Positions 44,040 to 52,823 of a stretch of 64,000 nt of DNA are shown in pieces. The notes beneath the pieces are model-generated. The model was given only the letters and a program-made list of their open reading frames with translations, did not search any database and was not told where the DNA came from. Both the position numbers and the translations under genes were made by a program. How positions within the stretch are numbered: the stretch's first letter is position 1; each line of letters begins with the position of its first letter. This DNA is from Myxococcales bacterium (GTDB lineage: Bacteria; Myxococcota_A; Polyangia; Polyangiales; Polyangiaceae). Where the stretch lies: assembly GCA_016712525.1 (NCBI GenBank), contig JADJQX010000001.1:2379501-2443500 (forward strand). Reading direction: 5' to 3'.

Positions 44040-44122
44040 GTGGCTCGCGCCGCCTCGGCGAACAGTGTCCCCCGCGGAGACGGCGTCGGTGCCCGGCGCC
44101 CCGCGAGAAGGAGCCGGCGGCG

Positions 44123-45607
44123 ATGAGATTGCGAAAATACGTATCGATTCATGGTGTTGCGGTGCGAGCGCGGGGCTTCGTGCTCCCGGCCTTCGTCACG
44201 CTGGCGGTCGCTTCGAGCGTGGTGGCCTGCTCGGCGGAGTCGGCAGGCGACGACTCCGAGACGAGCGACGACGCGCTCACGAACATGACCGAGGCGACCT
44301 TCTGGGACACGCTCGCGCGCAAGGTCGGGACGATCGCCGACGTCGTGGGAGGGCCCGACACGTGGACCCGACCGGACGCCCAGAACCGCTGGAGCTCGGG
44401 ATTTCGCCCCACGAAGGCCGGTCAGGAGAACGTGCTCCCGGGCGAGGCCGAGCAGTTCGGGAAGCTCGCGAGCGACATGCAGTCGATCCAGAAGCGCCTC
44501 CTCGAGCAGAACGACGGCAAGCTCGAACGCGCCTTTCACGCGAAGCCGCACGCGTGCACCAAAGCCAAGATGTACGTGGACGTGCCGAGTGATCTCGCGT
44601 CGCGCTCGAAGCTGCCCGAGGGCACGAGCCTCGCGTCGCTCAAGGTCGGGATCTTGGCCGACCACCCGGAGCCCTACGACGTCTGGGTGCGATGGTCGAA
44701 CGGTGTCGGCGGACGTACGCGGCCCGACGGCGAGGTCGACGTCCGAGGGCTCGCGCTCAAGATCCTGGGCGTCTCCGGGCCGAGGCTCCCGAACGGTCCC
44801 AAGTTCTTCGTGCAGGAGCGCGACACGCAGGACATTCTCCTCACGAACGGCGCGACCACCCCCGCGCCGAGCTCCGAGGCGTTCGCGGCGTTCGGCGTCG
44901 CGCAGGCGAACATGGCGTCGGCGAAGGGCACCGCGAAGCTCGGCGCCCTCAAGGGCTTCTTCACGTACCTCGTCGCGAACCCGCGCGTCGCGTCGACGCT
45001 GGTGCACAAGGTCGTGACGAGCACGAAGTCGCACGACGGCGTCCTCGCGCAGACGTTCTTCTCCGGCGGGGCGATCGCGCTCGGCACGGAGGCCGATGGG
45101 AGCCCGCGCGAGGCGATCAAGGTCTCCATCACGACGGGGCGGTACTCGGGGCAGGGAGGGAAGGGGACGTGCACGCCGGTGAGGGGCGGCAAACAAGAGC
45201 TCGCCGACTTCGTCTTCCCGGGGGGAGAGCCCCTCGGAACCCCCGGGAAAAAAGGCGATCCGAACTACATGTCGACGGGCCCGCGCGGCGTGAAGAAGGC
45301 GCTCGCCGAGGGGCCGCTCTGCCTCGAGGTGCGCGTGCAGTTCCAGCGGCACGACGCGGCGATGCTCGCCGCGCAGGCGCAGCCGATCGAGGACACGTCG
45401 GTCGAGTGGCGCGAGCAGGACTCGCCGTGGACGCGGGTCGCGATGGTCGTCGTCGACCGCAACGCGACCCCCGACGAGGAGGCCACGTGCGACGCGCTCT
45501 CGTGGAACCCGTGGCACGGTGTCGCCGACCACAGGCCGCTCGGCAACATCATGCGCGTGAGGCAGGAGGCGCTCGCCGCGTCGGCGAAGCTTCGCGGCGC
45601 CAAGTAG
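44123..45607 (+). CDS. Catalase-like heme-domain lipoprotein
   Basis: 494 residues from ATG 44123 (GAAGGAG 8-9 nt upstream). The lipoprotein signal is long (hydrophobic VLPAFVTLAVASSVVAC). The body resembles catalase-related proteins: HACTKAKMYVDVPSDL, DVWVRWSNGVGG, DVRGLALKILGVSGPRLP, KFFVQERDTQDILLTNG, and the C-terminal SWNPWHGVADHRPLGNIMRV. Whether the distal His-Asn and the Tyr heme ligand of true catalases are present was not established, so heme binding is inferred and the role may be peroxidase or lipid-linked. Anchored outside the inner membrane. A palindrome shared with the upstream regulator gene suggests co-regulation. Confidence 0.8.
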   Translation: MRLRKYVSIHGVAVRARGFVLPAFVTLAVASSVVACSAESAGDDSETSDDALTNMTEATFWDTLARKVGTIADVVGGPDTWTRPDAQNRWSSGFRPTKAGQENVLPGEAEQFGKLASDMQSIQKRLLEQNDGKLERAFHAKPHACTKAKMYVDVPSDLASRSKLPEGTSLASLKVGILADHPEPYDVWVRWSNGVGGRTRPDGEVDVRGLALKILGVSGPRLPNGPKFFVQERDTQDILLTNGATTPAPSSEAFAAFGVAQANMASAKGTAKLGALKGFFTYLVANPRVASTLVHKVVTSTKSHDGVLAQTFFSGGAIALGTEADGSPREAIKVSITTGRYSGQGGKGTCTPVRGGKQELADFVFPGGEPLGTPGKKGDPNYMSTGPRGVKKALAEGPLCLEVRVQFQRHDAAMLAAQAQPIEDTSVEWREQDSPWTRVAMVVVDRNATPDEEATCDALSWNPWHGVADHRPLGNIMRVRQEALAASAKLRGAK

Positions 45608-45629
45608 CGGGACCGGCGCGCCGATCGCC

Positions 45630-47189
45630 TCAGAAGCGGGCGCCCGCCGAGACGAAGCCGCCGCCCTGGGCAGGCACGACCCCGAACGAGACGGTCCGGG
45701 GCGCGCCTGCCGAAGGCCAAAAATAGAGGAGCGCGCCGCTCACCATCGCGCTCGCGCCCGCCCCGAGGAAGATGGCCGTGAGCGCGTTGTCGCGCGCGAT
45801 ACGGTCGTTCTCGGCCACCACGTCGACCTGCGTCGCCCCGGGCGGGACGCTCGCCGAGCCCGCCGAGACGGCGAACGCGACGCCCGTTCCCGTGAGCAGC
45901 GTCCCGAGGGCGAACGTGCCGAGCCCGAGGGCGCGCCGCGTCTCGAGCCCACGCGCGGGCGGGGCCTCGTCGACGTCGGGGGGAGGCAGCGGCGGCTCCG
46001 TGTACGAAGCGACGACGGTCGCGTCGAAAGGAAGGGAAAATAAGGTCGAGAACGCCTCGTGGGCTGCCCCACGGGAGGCGACGCGGGGAGCGTCGACGAC
46101 GAGCGACGCGACGTTCACGGCGTCGTCCCCGGGAGGCAACGCGAGCTCGCGGTCGTCCGACGTGCGCCGGAGGTACGCGCGCCCCGTGGGCGCCGGCCGC
46201 ACCAAGTAGAGGTCGGTGCCGCGCGTGTTGTGCACGTCGGCGAGGCGCACACCCCGTGCATCTTCCAAGTAATAGTGCCCGGCGTGCGTCCCGTCGATCG
46301 TGAGCCTGCGGCCTCGCGCGGCGCGCAGGTCGACGAGCGCGTCGGCCCCGGCGGGGGCGCGGGTGTGCACCGCGGGGCGAAATTTCTCGTTTGGAATCGA
46401 GATGTTGGCGCGTGCCACGAAAGCGGCGAGCTCGCGGTACGTGACGCGACCGTCGCCGTCGGCGTCGGCTGCGCCGTAGAGCCCCGAGCGCACCTCGTGG
46501 CTGAAGACGCCGGCCTGGAAGGCGTCCCACTCGTGGCTCTCGCGCGCGGAGGACGTGGAGAGCACGAAGCCGATGCGAGGATCGGCTGCGAGCTCTCGGT
46601 CGGCCGCGAAGGACTGCACCGCGCGTCGCTTGCCCCCAGGGCCCCGCGCGTACGCGAGAAAGTACGACGAGCACGCGTCGACGACGAGATGGATGTGCTT
46701 TGCAGGTACTTTGGCGAGCGCCTTCGCGAGGTCCGTGCCGGTCAGCCGAGCGTCCTCGAGGGTGACCTGGCCCCTCCCCTGATCGACGCTCCCGTGCCCG
46801 GCGTAGGTCACGTACACCGTGGTCTCGACGCCACGCCCGTTCGCACGCGCGACGTCGTCGGCGAGCTGCGTGAGCGCCGCGTCGAGCTCGGCTCTCTTCG
46901 GCTCGCGGGCCTCGGCGGCGGCCTGCGGGTGGAGTCGCTTGGTGTTGTCGTCGAGGCGCGCCAGCACCGTCGTGCGTGCGCCCAAGAGGCGGAAGAGATC
47001 GAAGTACCTCGCCGCGTCGTCGTCCGCGTATTTGAGAGGCGCGACGTCCTTGTCGAGCGACGTGTTGACCCCGACGACGAGCGCGAACGTCGCGCTCTCG
47101 GGTTCGGCCGCGTGCGCACGAGATGGCGATCCGGCGAAGAGGGCCAGGCCAAGGAGGGCCGCGAAAGCCCGTGGTGCCCTCGCCCTCAC
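45630..47189 (-). CDS. Secreted caspase-family (C14) protease
   Basis: 519 residues from a GTG start that overlaps the anti-sigma stop by 4 nt. Signal peptide (residues ~1-27, ending in SRAHA). The caspase-like domain spans about 30-260 with the catalytic pair His132 (TYAGHGS) and Cys173 (VVDACSS). An EF-hand-like DADGDGRVTYREL (about 260-275) and a beta-rich region follow; the end has two membrane-like segments (ALGLGTFALGTLLTGTGVAF and ALTAIFLGAGASAMVSGALL), so the protein is probably membrane-tethered on the outside. Last gene of an ECF-sigma operon. Such metacaspase-like enzymes cut after Arg/Lys and can serve in signalling or cell death; role here unknown. Confidence 0.88.
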   Translation of the reverse strand: MRARAPRAFAALLGLALFAGSPSRAHAAEPESATFALVVGVNTSLDKDVAPLKYADDDAARYFDLFRLLGARTTVLARLDDNTKRLHPQAAAEAREPKRAELDAALTQLADDVARANGRGVETTVYVTYAGHGSVDQGRGQVTLEDARLTGTDLAKALAKVPAKHIHLVVDACSSYFLAYARGPGGKRRAVQSFAADRELAADPRIGFVLSTSSARESHEWDAFQAGVFSHEVRSGLYGAADADGDGRVTYRELAAFVARANISIPNEKFRPAVHTRAPAGADALVDLRAARGRRLTIDGTHAGHYYLEDARGVRLADVHNTRGTDLYLVRPAPTGRAYLRRTSDDRELALPPGDDAVNVASLVVDAPRVASRGAAHEAFSTLFSLPFDATVVASYTEPPLPPPDVDEAPPARGLETRRALGLGTFALGTLLTGTGVAFAVSAGSASVPPGATQVDVVAENDRIARDNALTAIFLGAGASAMVSGALLYFWPSAGAPRTVSFGVVPAQGGGFVSAGARF

Positions 47190-47962
47190 GGCGCGACCTC
47201 GACCTTCACGACCACGTCCGTGGTGTCGGGGAGCGTGAGCGGGCCGAGCGGAGCCTTCCTCCCCCCGAGGGCGCCCTCGATCGCCTTCACGGTGCGCGGT
47301 GCGCTCGAGAAGAGCGCGTGGATCTCGAGGGTGCGTCCGTCGAGCTCGTGGGCGATGGCCTCGCGCAGCGGGTGGAGGCCGCGCCCGGTCTCGATGGGAA
47401 CCGACCCGGGATCGTCTTTCGGGTCGTTCCACGCCGGGTGGTACCAGAAGACGTGCCCGTGCTCGTCGACGCCGAAGATCATGAGCTGCCCCTTGCCCTC
47501 CACGCTCTCGTAGGCGAACCCGAGCTCCGCGTCACGTCGCACGGGGCCCGCGCCTTCGAGCGGGGTCGGGGGGCCGCCGGCGCTCGTGTACACACGCACG
47601 TAAGGTGGCCCTTCGGCCGGAGCGCCACGCGACGCGAACCCATCGTCGGGCTTCTTTCGCCCTGCGAGCACGAGCAACACGATGGCCGCCGCCGCGACGA
47701 GCGCGAGCCCCACGAGCCTCGCCCGTGTCAGACGCGGAGGCGTGGCCTCGGCACGTTCGGTCACGAGCCCGAGGCCTCGGCCGAGCCGCTCCTCGAGAGA
47801 GACCGCCGTGGGATCGAGCGAGGCGAGGAGCGCGCGTCGCTCGTAGTGGTCGGTGCATGATGCACACGTCGGGAGGTGCGCGCGGAGGCGTGTCTCGTCC
47901 GCCGGTGAGATGCGCCCCTCGAAGTGGGCGTCGACGAGCGCCTTCTCGATGCACGTGGTCAT
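47186..47962 (-). CDS. Zinc-finger anti-sigma factor
   Basis: 258 residues, ATGA overlap with the sigma gene. The anti-sigma zinc-binding motif H29-x3-C33-x2-C36 (HLPTCASC) is present, with Cys4 as a possible fourth ligand. One membrane helix (about 84-103: LVGLALVAAAAIVLLVLAG). The outer part (about 105-258) has a beta-rich sensory domain (YVRVYTSAGGPPTPLEG, LMIFGVDEHGHVFWYHP). It should hold the adjacent ECF sigma at the membrane until a signal arrives. The caspase-like gene overlaps its end by 4 nt. Confidence 0.92.
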   Translation of the reverse strand: MTTCIEKALVDAHFEGRISPADETRLRAHLPTCASCTDHYERRALLASLDPTAVSLEERLGRGLGLVTERAEATPPRLTRARLVGLALVAAAAIVLLVLAGRKKPDDGFASRGAPAEGPPYVRVYTSAGGPPTPLEGAGPVRRDAELGFAYESVEGKGQLMIFGVDEHGHVFWYHPAWNDPKDDPGSVPIETGRGLHPLREAIAHELDGRTLEIHALFSSAPRTVKAIEGALGGRKAPLGPLTLPDTTDVVVKVEVAP

Positions 47963-48555
47963 GATTCCCCCTTGGGGCTCGTCGTGAGCAAGAACGTCGT
48001 GAGGAGCTCGCGCACGCGAGCTTCCTGGTAGGCGAGGGTGGAGCGGCTCATCCCGAGCCGGTCGGCGGCCTCGCGCTGCGGGAGCTGCTCGAGGAACCGC
48101 GCTCGAAAGAGGGGGGCGTACTTCTCAGGGAGGATCTCGGCGCGAAATCGCTCGACGAGCCGTTTGGCGTCGCGTTCTTCGTCGTCCCGGGCAGGGTCGG
48201 GGGTGACCCACGTGTCGTCGTCGGGCGCGGGCTCCTCACGGCGGCGCTTTCGGAGCAGGTCGATGGCCGCGCGACGTGTGATGGTGCGGAGCCACGCCCC
48301 GAGGTTCCCCCCACGGAACGACGCTCGCATCGACGCGTCCGCGAGCATGCGGCAAAAGACCTCGTGCGCCACCGTCTCGGCGTCCGCCGTGCGGAGGAGC
48401 TTCTTGGCCTCGTCGACCACGGCGCGCACGTGCCCCACGTACGCCTCTTCGAGCGCGCGTCGCTCCCCGGCGTGGAAGGAGAGGACCCACGCGTCGTCGG
48501 TCGCGCGGGCCTCTCCCGAGGGGCGCAAGAGCGCCATGAGGTAGGCGAAGATCAC
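47959..48555 (-). CDS. ECF sigma factor
   Basis: 198 residues from GTG at 48555; the ATG at 48537 is also possible and neither has a clear Shine-Dalgarno sequence. Sigma2 region at about 30-100 (TVAHEVFCRMLADAS, LGAWLRTITRRAAIDLLRKRR) and sigma4 HTH at about 150-190 (LPQREAADRLGMSRSTLAYQEARV). It directs RNA polymerase to an unknown regulon. It overlaps its zinc-finger anti-sigma gene and lies 11 nt after the stop of the frameshifted lipoprotein gene, so it may be part of the longer run that starts at 52713. Confidence 0.92.
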   Translation of the reverse strand: MIFAYLMALLRPSGEARATDDAWVLSFHAGERRALEEAYVGHVRAVVDEAKKLLRTADAETVAHEVFCRMLADASMRASFRGGNLGAWLRTITRRAAIDLLRKRRREEPAPDDDTWVTPDPARDDEERDAKRLVERFRAEILPEKYAPLFRARFLEQLPQREAADRLGMSRSTLAYQEARVRELLTTFLLTTSPKGES

Positions 48556-48566
48556 CGGTGCGAAGC

Positions 48567-49756
48567 CTACTTGGATCCCGAATACAGGTTTCCGGCACTG
48601 TCGATCCAGTAAGTGCCGAGCTCGTCGACACCAAGTGAGAAAATTCCACGTGGGATCTTGTGGATTGTCGTGGCTCGACCGTCAGTTGGATTTACGCGTA
48701 CGAGCTCCGAATCCGGCCCCTCCGTGTAGAGAGCCTTGTCGTCGGAAGCGATGGGGACCGGATAGGGGGCGGGCCCCGCCCATACGGTGCGAGGTGGAGT
48801 GTAGGGTAGCTGAAATATTCCCTCTTTCGTGCGATAGTATGCGCTTCGATGGAGCTCGACGACGCTTCCGTCCCCATCGAATACCGTCGCCGAAATGCCT
48901 CCCATTGTGAAGGGGACGTTGTCCAGGTTGGAGCCGAGAGTGAAGGCGTCTTGTGGGTTGTTGAGAGAAATCGACTTTATGGCCCATCTGGCCCAGGTGG
49001 ATGCAGGCGATTGTTCCTTGACGTATACTCTCTTGTCGGCAACTTTCACTCCGGCCGGATCATTCAGGCCGGTGGCAATCACGACGCCCGCCTGTCCCGA
49101 GCCCCGCTGGAATCGAGTGATGCGTCCCCCTCGGCCTCTCCCGTGACGACGTAATCTTCGGATATCGAAAACGAGCTGGGAACCGACGGCAGCTGGTGCA
49201 GTATCCATGGGTCCGACGAAGATGAGTCGGTGCTCATCTCGACGACGCCTGGGGTAAGGAAAACGTACGAGCGCTCGACTGCCACGAACAGCCTCGTTCC
49301 GTCTACGGCAATGCTGCAGCCGGCATACGGGATCGCGCTTAGGCGGCGAAGAAGAAGTCGCTCGTCCCCGGCTCCGTTTCGCAGCGCGCTCACTACGGTC
49401 GTACCGTTGTCCCAGTAGAGGCGATCGCCCGACGCTGCTACGCACCCGCCAGAGTAGGTCCTGGCAACCAGGGTCGGCTTGCCTTCGCTGACCGCGCCAT
49501 CCATTGGGGGGGCGTCGCTGAGGTCGCCGGAGTCGGTTGGGAGAGCGTTTCCCCCTCCGTCACTGCCGAGCGCGCCGAGGCCCGAGCCGCAGGACTCACC
49601 CGGGCCGACACACACGTTGCGCGAGGGGCAGCACGTCCACCCTTCGGCGCACGGGCAAGCGCGCTCCTCGAGGGCGAGCTGGGCCGCGCAACCCTGTGAA
49701 AGGACGATGGAAAGTGTGGACGCGAGCGCGAACGTGAAGAGCGGCTTGGTGGTCAT
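48567..49756 (-). pseudogene. Frameshifted lipoprotein with beta-propeller-like repeats
   Basis: The frame beginning at ATG 49756 ends in nonsense (SLDSSGARDRRAS) just after a five-base run of C at 49126-49130, while the correct continuation (RITRFQRGSGQAGVVIATGL) is in the next frame and runs to 48567. One extra G in the coding strand would restore a single frame of about 396 residues. N-terminus: signal ALASTLSIVLSQGC followed by a Cys-rich CPCAEGWTCCPSRNVCVG segment. The body has repeated short beta motifs (GGCVAASGDRLYWDNG, AVDGTRLFVAVE, DKRVYVKEQ, SDDKALYTEG) like a propeller. Lower-GC codons than neighbours. May be a genuine pseudogene or a sequencing error in a homopolymer. Confidence 0.8.
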
Positions 49757-50772
49757 GCCGAGGGAACGTGCGGGCGGGGCGGGATGGACGAATCGAGCGT
49801 CGATTTTTTTCGGGCGGCACGCCGGGGCGCACCCCCGATGGAGGTGAGGCCATCGCGCAGCGCCTCCGCGAGCAGCGTCGCATCCTCCGAGGTGGGGAGA
49901 CCGAGCCACGCGCGTGCCCGTGCGGGGAGGCCCACGCCGTGAGCGACGAGCTCGTCGAGAGCTGCCTCGTAGGCACGTGTGACCTTTTGCCTCTCGCGGG
50001 GCGCGAGCTTCGTGAGCAGGAAGGTGTGCACGTCGTGCGAGAGGGCGGCGTGGCGGGTCTCGTCTCGGGCGATCCGCGCGAACGTCGCGCGGAGCTCGGG
50101 GCTCGCGTGCGCGGCCTGGAAGCTTGCCACGAGCGCGGCGAAGGTCTCTCGGGCGCACCCCTCGACCGCGTTCTCGGTGGCGATAGCGACGACGCTCCGT
50201 GAGGGTGGCGCGGCTCGCCAGCGGCGCGCCCGTGGGAGCCTTGCGCCATGGGCTCGCGCGAGTCGACCCACGATCCTCGCGTGGGCGCGCTCGTCGGTGA
50301 TCGCCCGCTTGGCGCGCTCGCGGAGCGACCGGGGTGCGCCGAGCTGCGAGAGATCGGTGTAGAGTGCACGAAACGCGGGCACCGAGGCACGCTCGAGGAG
50401 CGCCATCTCGGCGTAGTAGGTGCCGAGGGCCGACCGGGCCTCGAACGTCTCGGGAACGTACCCTGCCGGTCGCCTTCCAGCGCCACACTCCGAGCGCTTC
50501 GTGCACTCGACGATCGGTGTGCCCGAGATCGTTTCGCCCGTGAGCTTGCACGACGAGACGTCGCTGCCGCACTGCCGCCGGCAGTCGAGCTCGTCGATCG
50601 AGCCAGGGCGACCCTCGGCCCCCGCGTCGGGCCCGTTTCCGTCGGGGAGATAGGGCACGAGCGTGGTCGTCGGGCCGGGGCAAGGGCCGCACCCGTACGC
50701 CCGCCCCGCCGCCAGCGAGACGGCGAGTTGAAACAGCGCGCGGAGATGGTGGTAGCGGGTGCGATGCTTCAC
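49753..50772 (-). CDS. Ferritin-like diiron-domain protein
   Basis: 339 residues from GTG 50772 (overlapping the upstream gene by 4 nt). N-terminal hydrophobic segment and Cys (ALFQLAVSLAAGRAYGC) suggest export with a lipid or membrane anchor. Cys-rich linker to about residue 100, then a four-helix ferritin-like domain: helix motifs LERASVPAF, TDERAHARIV, ENAVEGC and RDETRHAALS, giving E, ExxH, E and ExxH iron ligands. The spacing fits a diiron carboxylate site. Function is unclear (oxidase, iron store or oxygen detoxification). Its end overlaps the frameshifted lipoprotein gene by 4 nt. Confidence 0.88.
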   Translation of the reverse strand: MKHRTRYHHLRALFQLAVSLAAGRAYGCGPCPGPTTTLVPYLPDGNGPDAGAEGRPGSIDELDCRRQCGSDVSSCKLTGETISGTPIVECTKRSECGAGRRPAGYVPETFEARSALGTYYAEMALLERASVPAFRALYTDLSQLGAPRSLRERAKRAITDERAHARIVGRLARAHGARLPRARRWRAAPPSRSVVAIATENAVEGCARETFAALVASFQAAHASPELRATFARIARDETRHAALSHDVHTFLLTKLAPRERQKVTRAYEAALDELVAHGVGLPARARAWLGLPTSEDATLLAEALRDGLTSIGGAPRRAARKKSTLDSSIPPRPHVPSA

Positions 50773-51434
50773 GGGGAAATCTCCACGAGGACGGTGCGGA
50801 TCTGGGCCACGCGGATCGCGTCGGGGCCGTCGGCCGCTTCGCGGGTTCGGCTGATGCGCACGGTGAGGGTGCAGGGCCCGCTCCGCGAGGGCAAGTCGGC
50901 GGGCGCGAACGTGTACTCCCCGAGGTCGCGGGCGGGTCTACGCACGGCGGGCCCCGTGAGGCACCCCGATTCCATTTCGATGAGGGGCGCCGTCGTCGGG
51001 TCGGCTTCCCATCGGAGGGCGAGCGGCTCCCCTCGACGAACGGACTTCGGCGCGTCGATCACGAAGGGGCGGGGGAGCTCGACACGGACCGTGCGGCTCC
51101 CTTCGGCCCTCCGATGGTGCACGAGGGCGACGCTGCCTTCCGTGGCCACGGCGGCGATCGCGCGGTTGCCGCTCGGCACGAGCGCGGTCGTCGGTGACCC
51201 CGGGGCGTCGACGGTGAGCGACTCGGACGGGGATACGACGAGATCGACGGAGCTCGCCGATCGGAGCCCGACGTCGATGGCGAGCAGGCTGCCGTTGCTT
51301 CGTGCGCTCACGAGCATCTTCAGGCCGTCGAACGGCTCGGACGCGCTCTCGGCGGGAGGGACATCGCTCGTGCACCCGAGGCTCCGCAGCGCGAGCGCCA
51401 AGAGAGCCGCGCGCACCCACCGAGCGCGGCTCAC
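50769..51434 (-). CDS. Lipoprotein with Ig-like beta domain (paralog A)
   Basis: 221 residues from GTG 51434. Lipoprotein signal ends in LGCTSD. The body is beta-rich. Its C-terminal half (LGEYTFAPADL...GPCTLTVRISRTRE) clearly resembles the neighbouring lipoprotein (GEYRFNPAEL...GPCTVAAKIVRTSG), including a Cys pair around the last strands. The two look like a tandem duplication. Binding partner unknown; the operon context suggests a complex with the ferritin-like protein. Confidence 0.78.
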   Translation of the reverse strand: MSRARWVRAALLALALRSLGCTSDVPPAESASEPFDGLKMLVSARSNGSLLAIDVGLRSASSVDLVVSPSESLTVDAPGSPTTALVPSGNRAIAAVATEGSVALVHHRRAEGSRTVRVELPRPFVIDAPKSVRRGEPLALRWEADPTTAPLIEMESGCLTGPAVRRPARDLGEYTFAPADLPSRSGPCTLTVRISRTREAADGPDAIRVAQIRTVLVEISP

Positions 51435-52069
51435 GGCGTCACCTCGAACGTCGTCGTGGCGGTCTGGGTGGCCGAGCCGCTCGTGCGTACGATCTTCGCG
51501 GCGACGGTGCATGGCCCCTTCGTGGTGCGTGTCTCGAGCTCGGCCGGGTTGAACCTGTACTCGCCCGTGTCGGTGGCGAGCACCCTGGCTTGCGACCCCA
51601 CGCACGGTCCCGTCACCGCGAGCGATGTCGTGCCGTTCGGAGTCGGCGTGCCGGTCCACGTGAGGGTGATCGCCTCGGAGATGCGCGCGCCCACGGGCCC
51701 GACGACGGCGAACGGGGCGGCGAGCTCGGCTCTCACCTCGGTATTCCCGCCGCGCCCGGGTGGCCTCTCGAGGCGTACGACGAGGTTCCCGCCGAAAGGG
51801 GGAAGCGTGGCCTCGAAGGTGCTGGTTCCGTTGCCGATGCCCGTCTCGAACGTGTCGGTGACGAGCACGAGCCTGTCGCCGTCGACGAGCCGAAGATCGC
51901 TCGAGGGGCTCGTGAGGCCGCCCACGACGCGGGTCTCCGCCGGTGTCCCGTTCACGGTGAGCCGGATCTGCATGTCGCGGGTCGACATGTCGCTCGACAC
52001 GGGGGACGGAACGTCCGAGCAGGCAAGCGAGCCCGCCGCGACGAAGACCATGACGTACCGCGCCTTCAT
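51431..52069 (-). CDS. Lipoprotein with Ig-like beta domain (paralog B)
   Basis: 212 residues, ATGA overlap with the upstream barrel-like gene. Signal VFVAAGSLAC. The mature part is beta-rich (NLVVRLERPPGRGGNTEV, LAAPFAVVGPVGARISEAIT) and its C-terminal half is paralogous to the next gene. No known family. Confidence 0.78.
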   Translation of the reverse strand: MKARYVMVFVAAGSLACSDVPSPVSSDMSTRDMQIRLTVNGTPAETRVVGGLTSPSSDLRLVDGDRLVLVTDTFETGIGNGTSTFEATLPPFGGNLVVRLERPPGRGGNTEVRAELAAPFAVVGPVGARISEAITLTWTGTPTPNGTTSLAVTGPCVGSQARVLATDTGEYRFNPAELETRTTKGPCTVAAKIVRTSGSATQTATTTFEVTP

Positions 52070-52713
52070 CGCATGATCCCCACGCCGACGAAGGCTGAGA
52101 GCTCTTGGATCATGAACGTGCGGCTCGGCTCGCCGAGGGTGTGGAAGGCGTGCGACACACGAAACCCAGCCTGAAAGAGCGACCACCCGAACGCAAGCTC
52201 CGACCTGTGCTGCACGACCCGCCCCTCGGGCCCGGCTGACGCTGGGAGGAGCTCGGCGGAGACCTCGACCGTCCGTGAGGGGCTCGCGAAGAGGCGTGCT
52301 CGTAGCCCGAGCCGCGGGTAGGCGCGGCCGGCGAATGCGTAGCGGCCCACGTCGAACCCGACGCCGACGAACCCCGTGAGCCCCCCGGGCGCGGCCCCGC
52401 TCCACTCGACGAGGCGGACGTCGAGTGAGGTGTCCCCTCGCACATGGGAGTAGGTGTCGTCCTTGACGGGAAACCCCAAGAATTTTAGCTCGAAACCGAC
52501 GTTCCGGGCGAAGTGGCGGCGCACCGACAGCTCGAGATCGGCCGTAGGTCGCGCGACCCGAGCCACGCTGCCGCGCCCGGTGAGCTCCGTTCCTGCGTAT
52601 CCGCCCCCCCACATGCCGAGGCGCACGAGGTCGTAGGGGTGGTCGGCGGCCGCGGCCGAGCGCCAGGGGACGAGCCACGCGGCGAGCGCGAGGGCGAGGA
52701 GGGGACGTTTCAT
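52066..52713 (-). CDS. Outer-membrane beta-barrel-like protein
   Basis: 215 residues from ATG 52713. Sec signal peptide (LLALALAAWLVP...SAAAA). The mature sequence has alternating strands (DLELSVRRHFARNVGFELKF, GRAYPRLGLRARLFASP, SELAFGWSLFQAGFRVSHAF) and ends in FVGVGIMR, as expected for a short barrel. First gene of a long overlapping minus-strand run, divergent from the kinase gene with a 110-nt gap. Confidence 0.72.
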   Translation of the reverse strand: MKRPLLALALAAWLVPWRSAAAADHPYDLVRLGMWGGGYAGTELTGRGSVARVARPTADLELSVRRHFARNVGFELKFLGFPVKDDTYSHVRGDTSLDVRLVEWSGAAPGGLTGFVGVGFDVGRYAFAGRAYPRLGLRARLFASPSRTVEVSAELLPASAGPEGRVVQHRSELAFGWSLFQAGFRVSHAFHTLGEPSRTFMIQELSAFVGVGIMR

Positions 52714-52823
52714 GCGGAGGGGAGGGTCGCCATCATGCACGCGGAAGGCCAAAACGCGCGAGGTCGCTCCGGCTGCTCCTTGGGGGCTCACGGCTCGCGC
52801 GTTTCGGGTACTCTCCGGCGACG

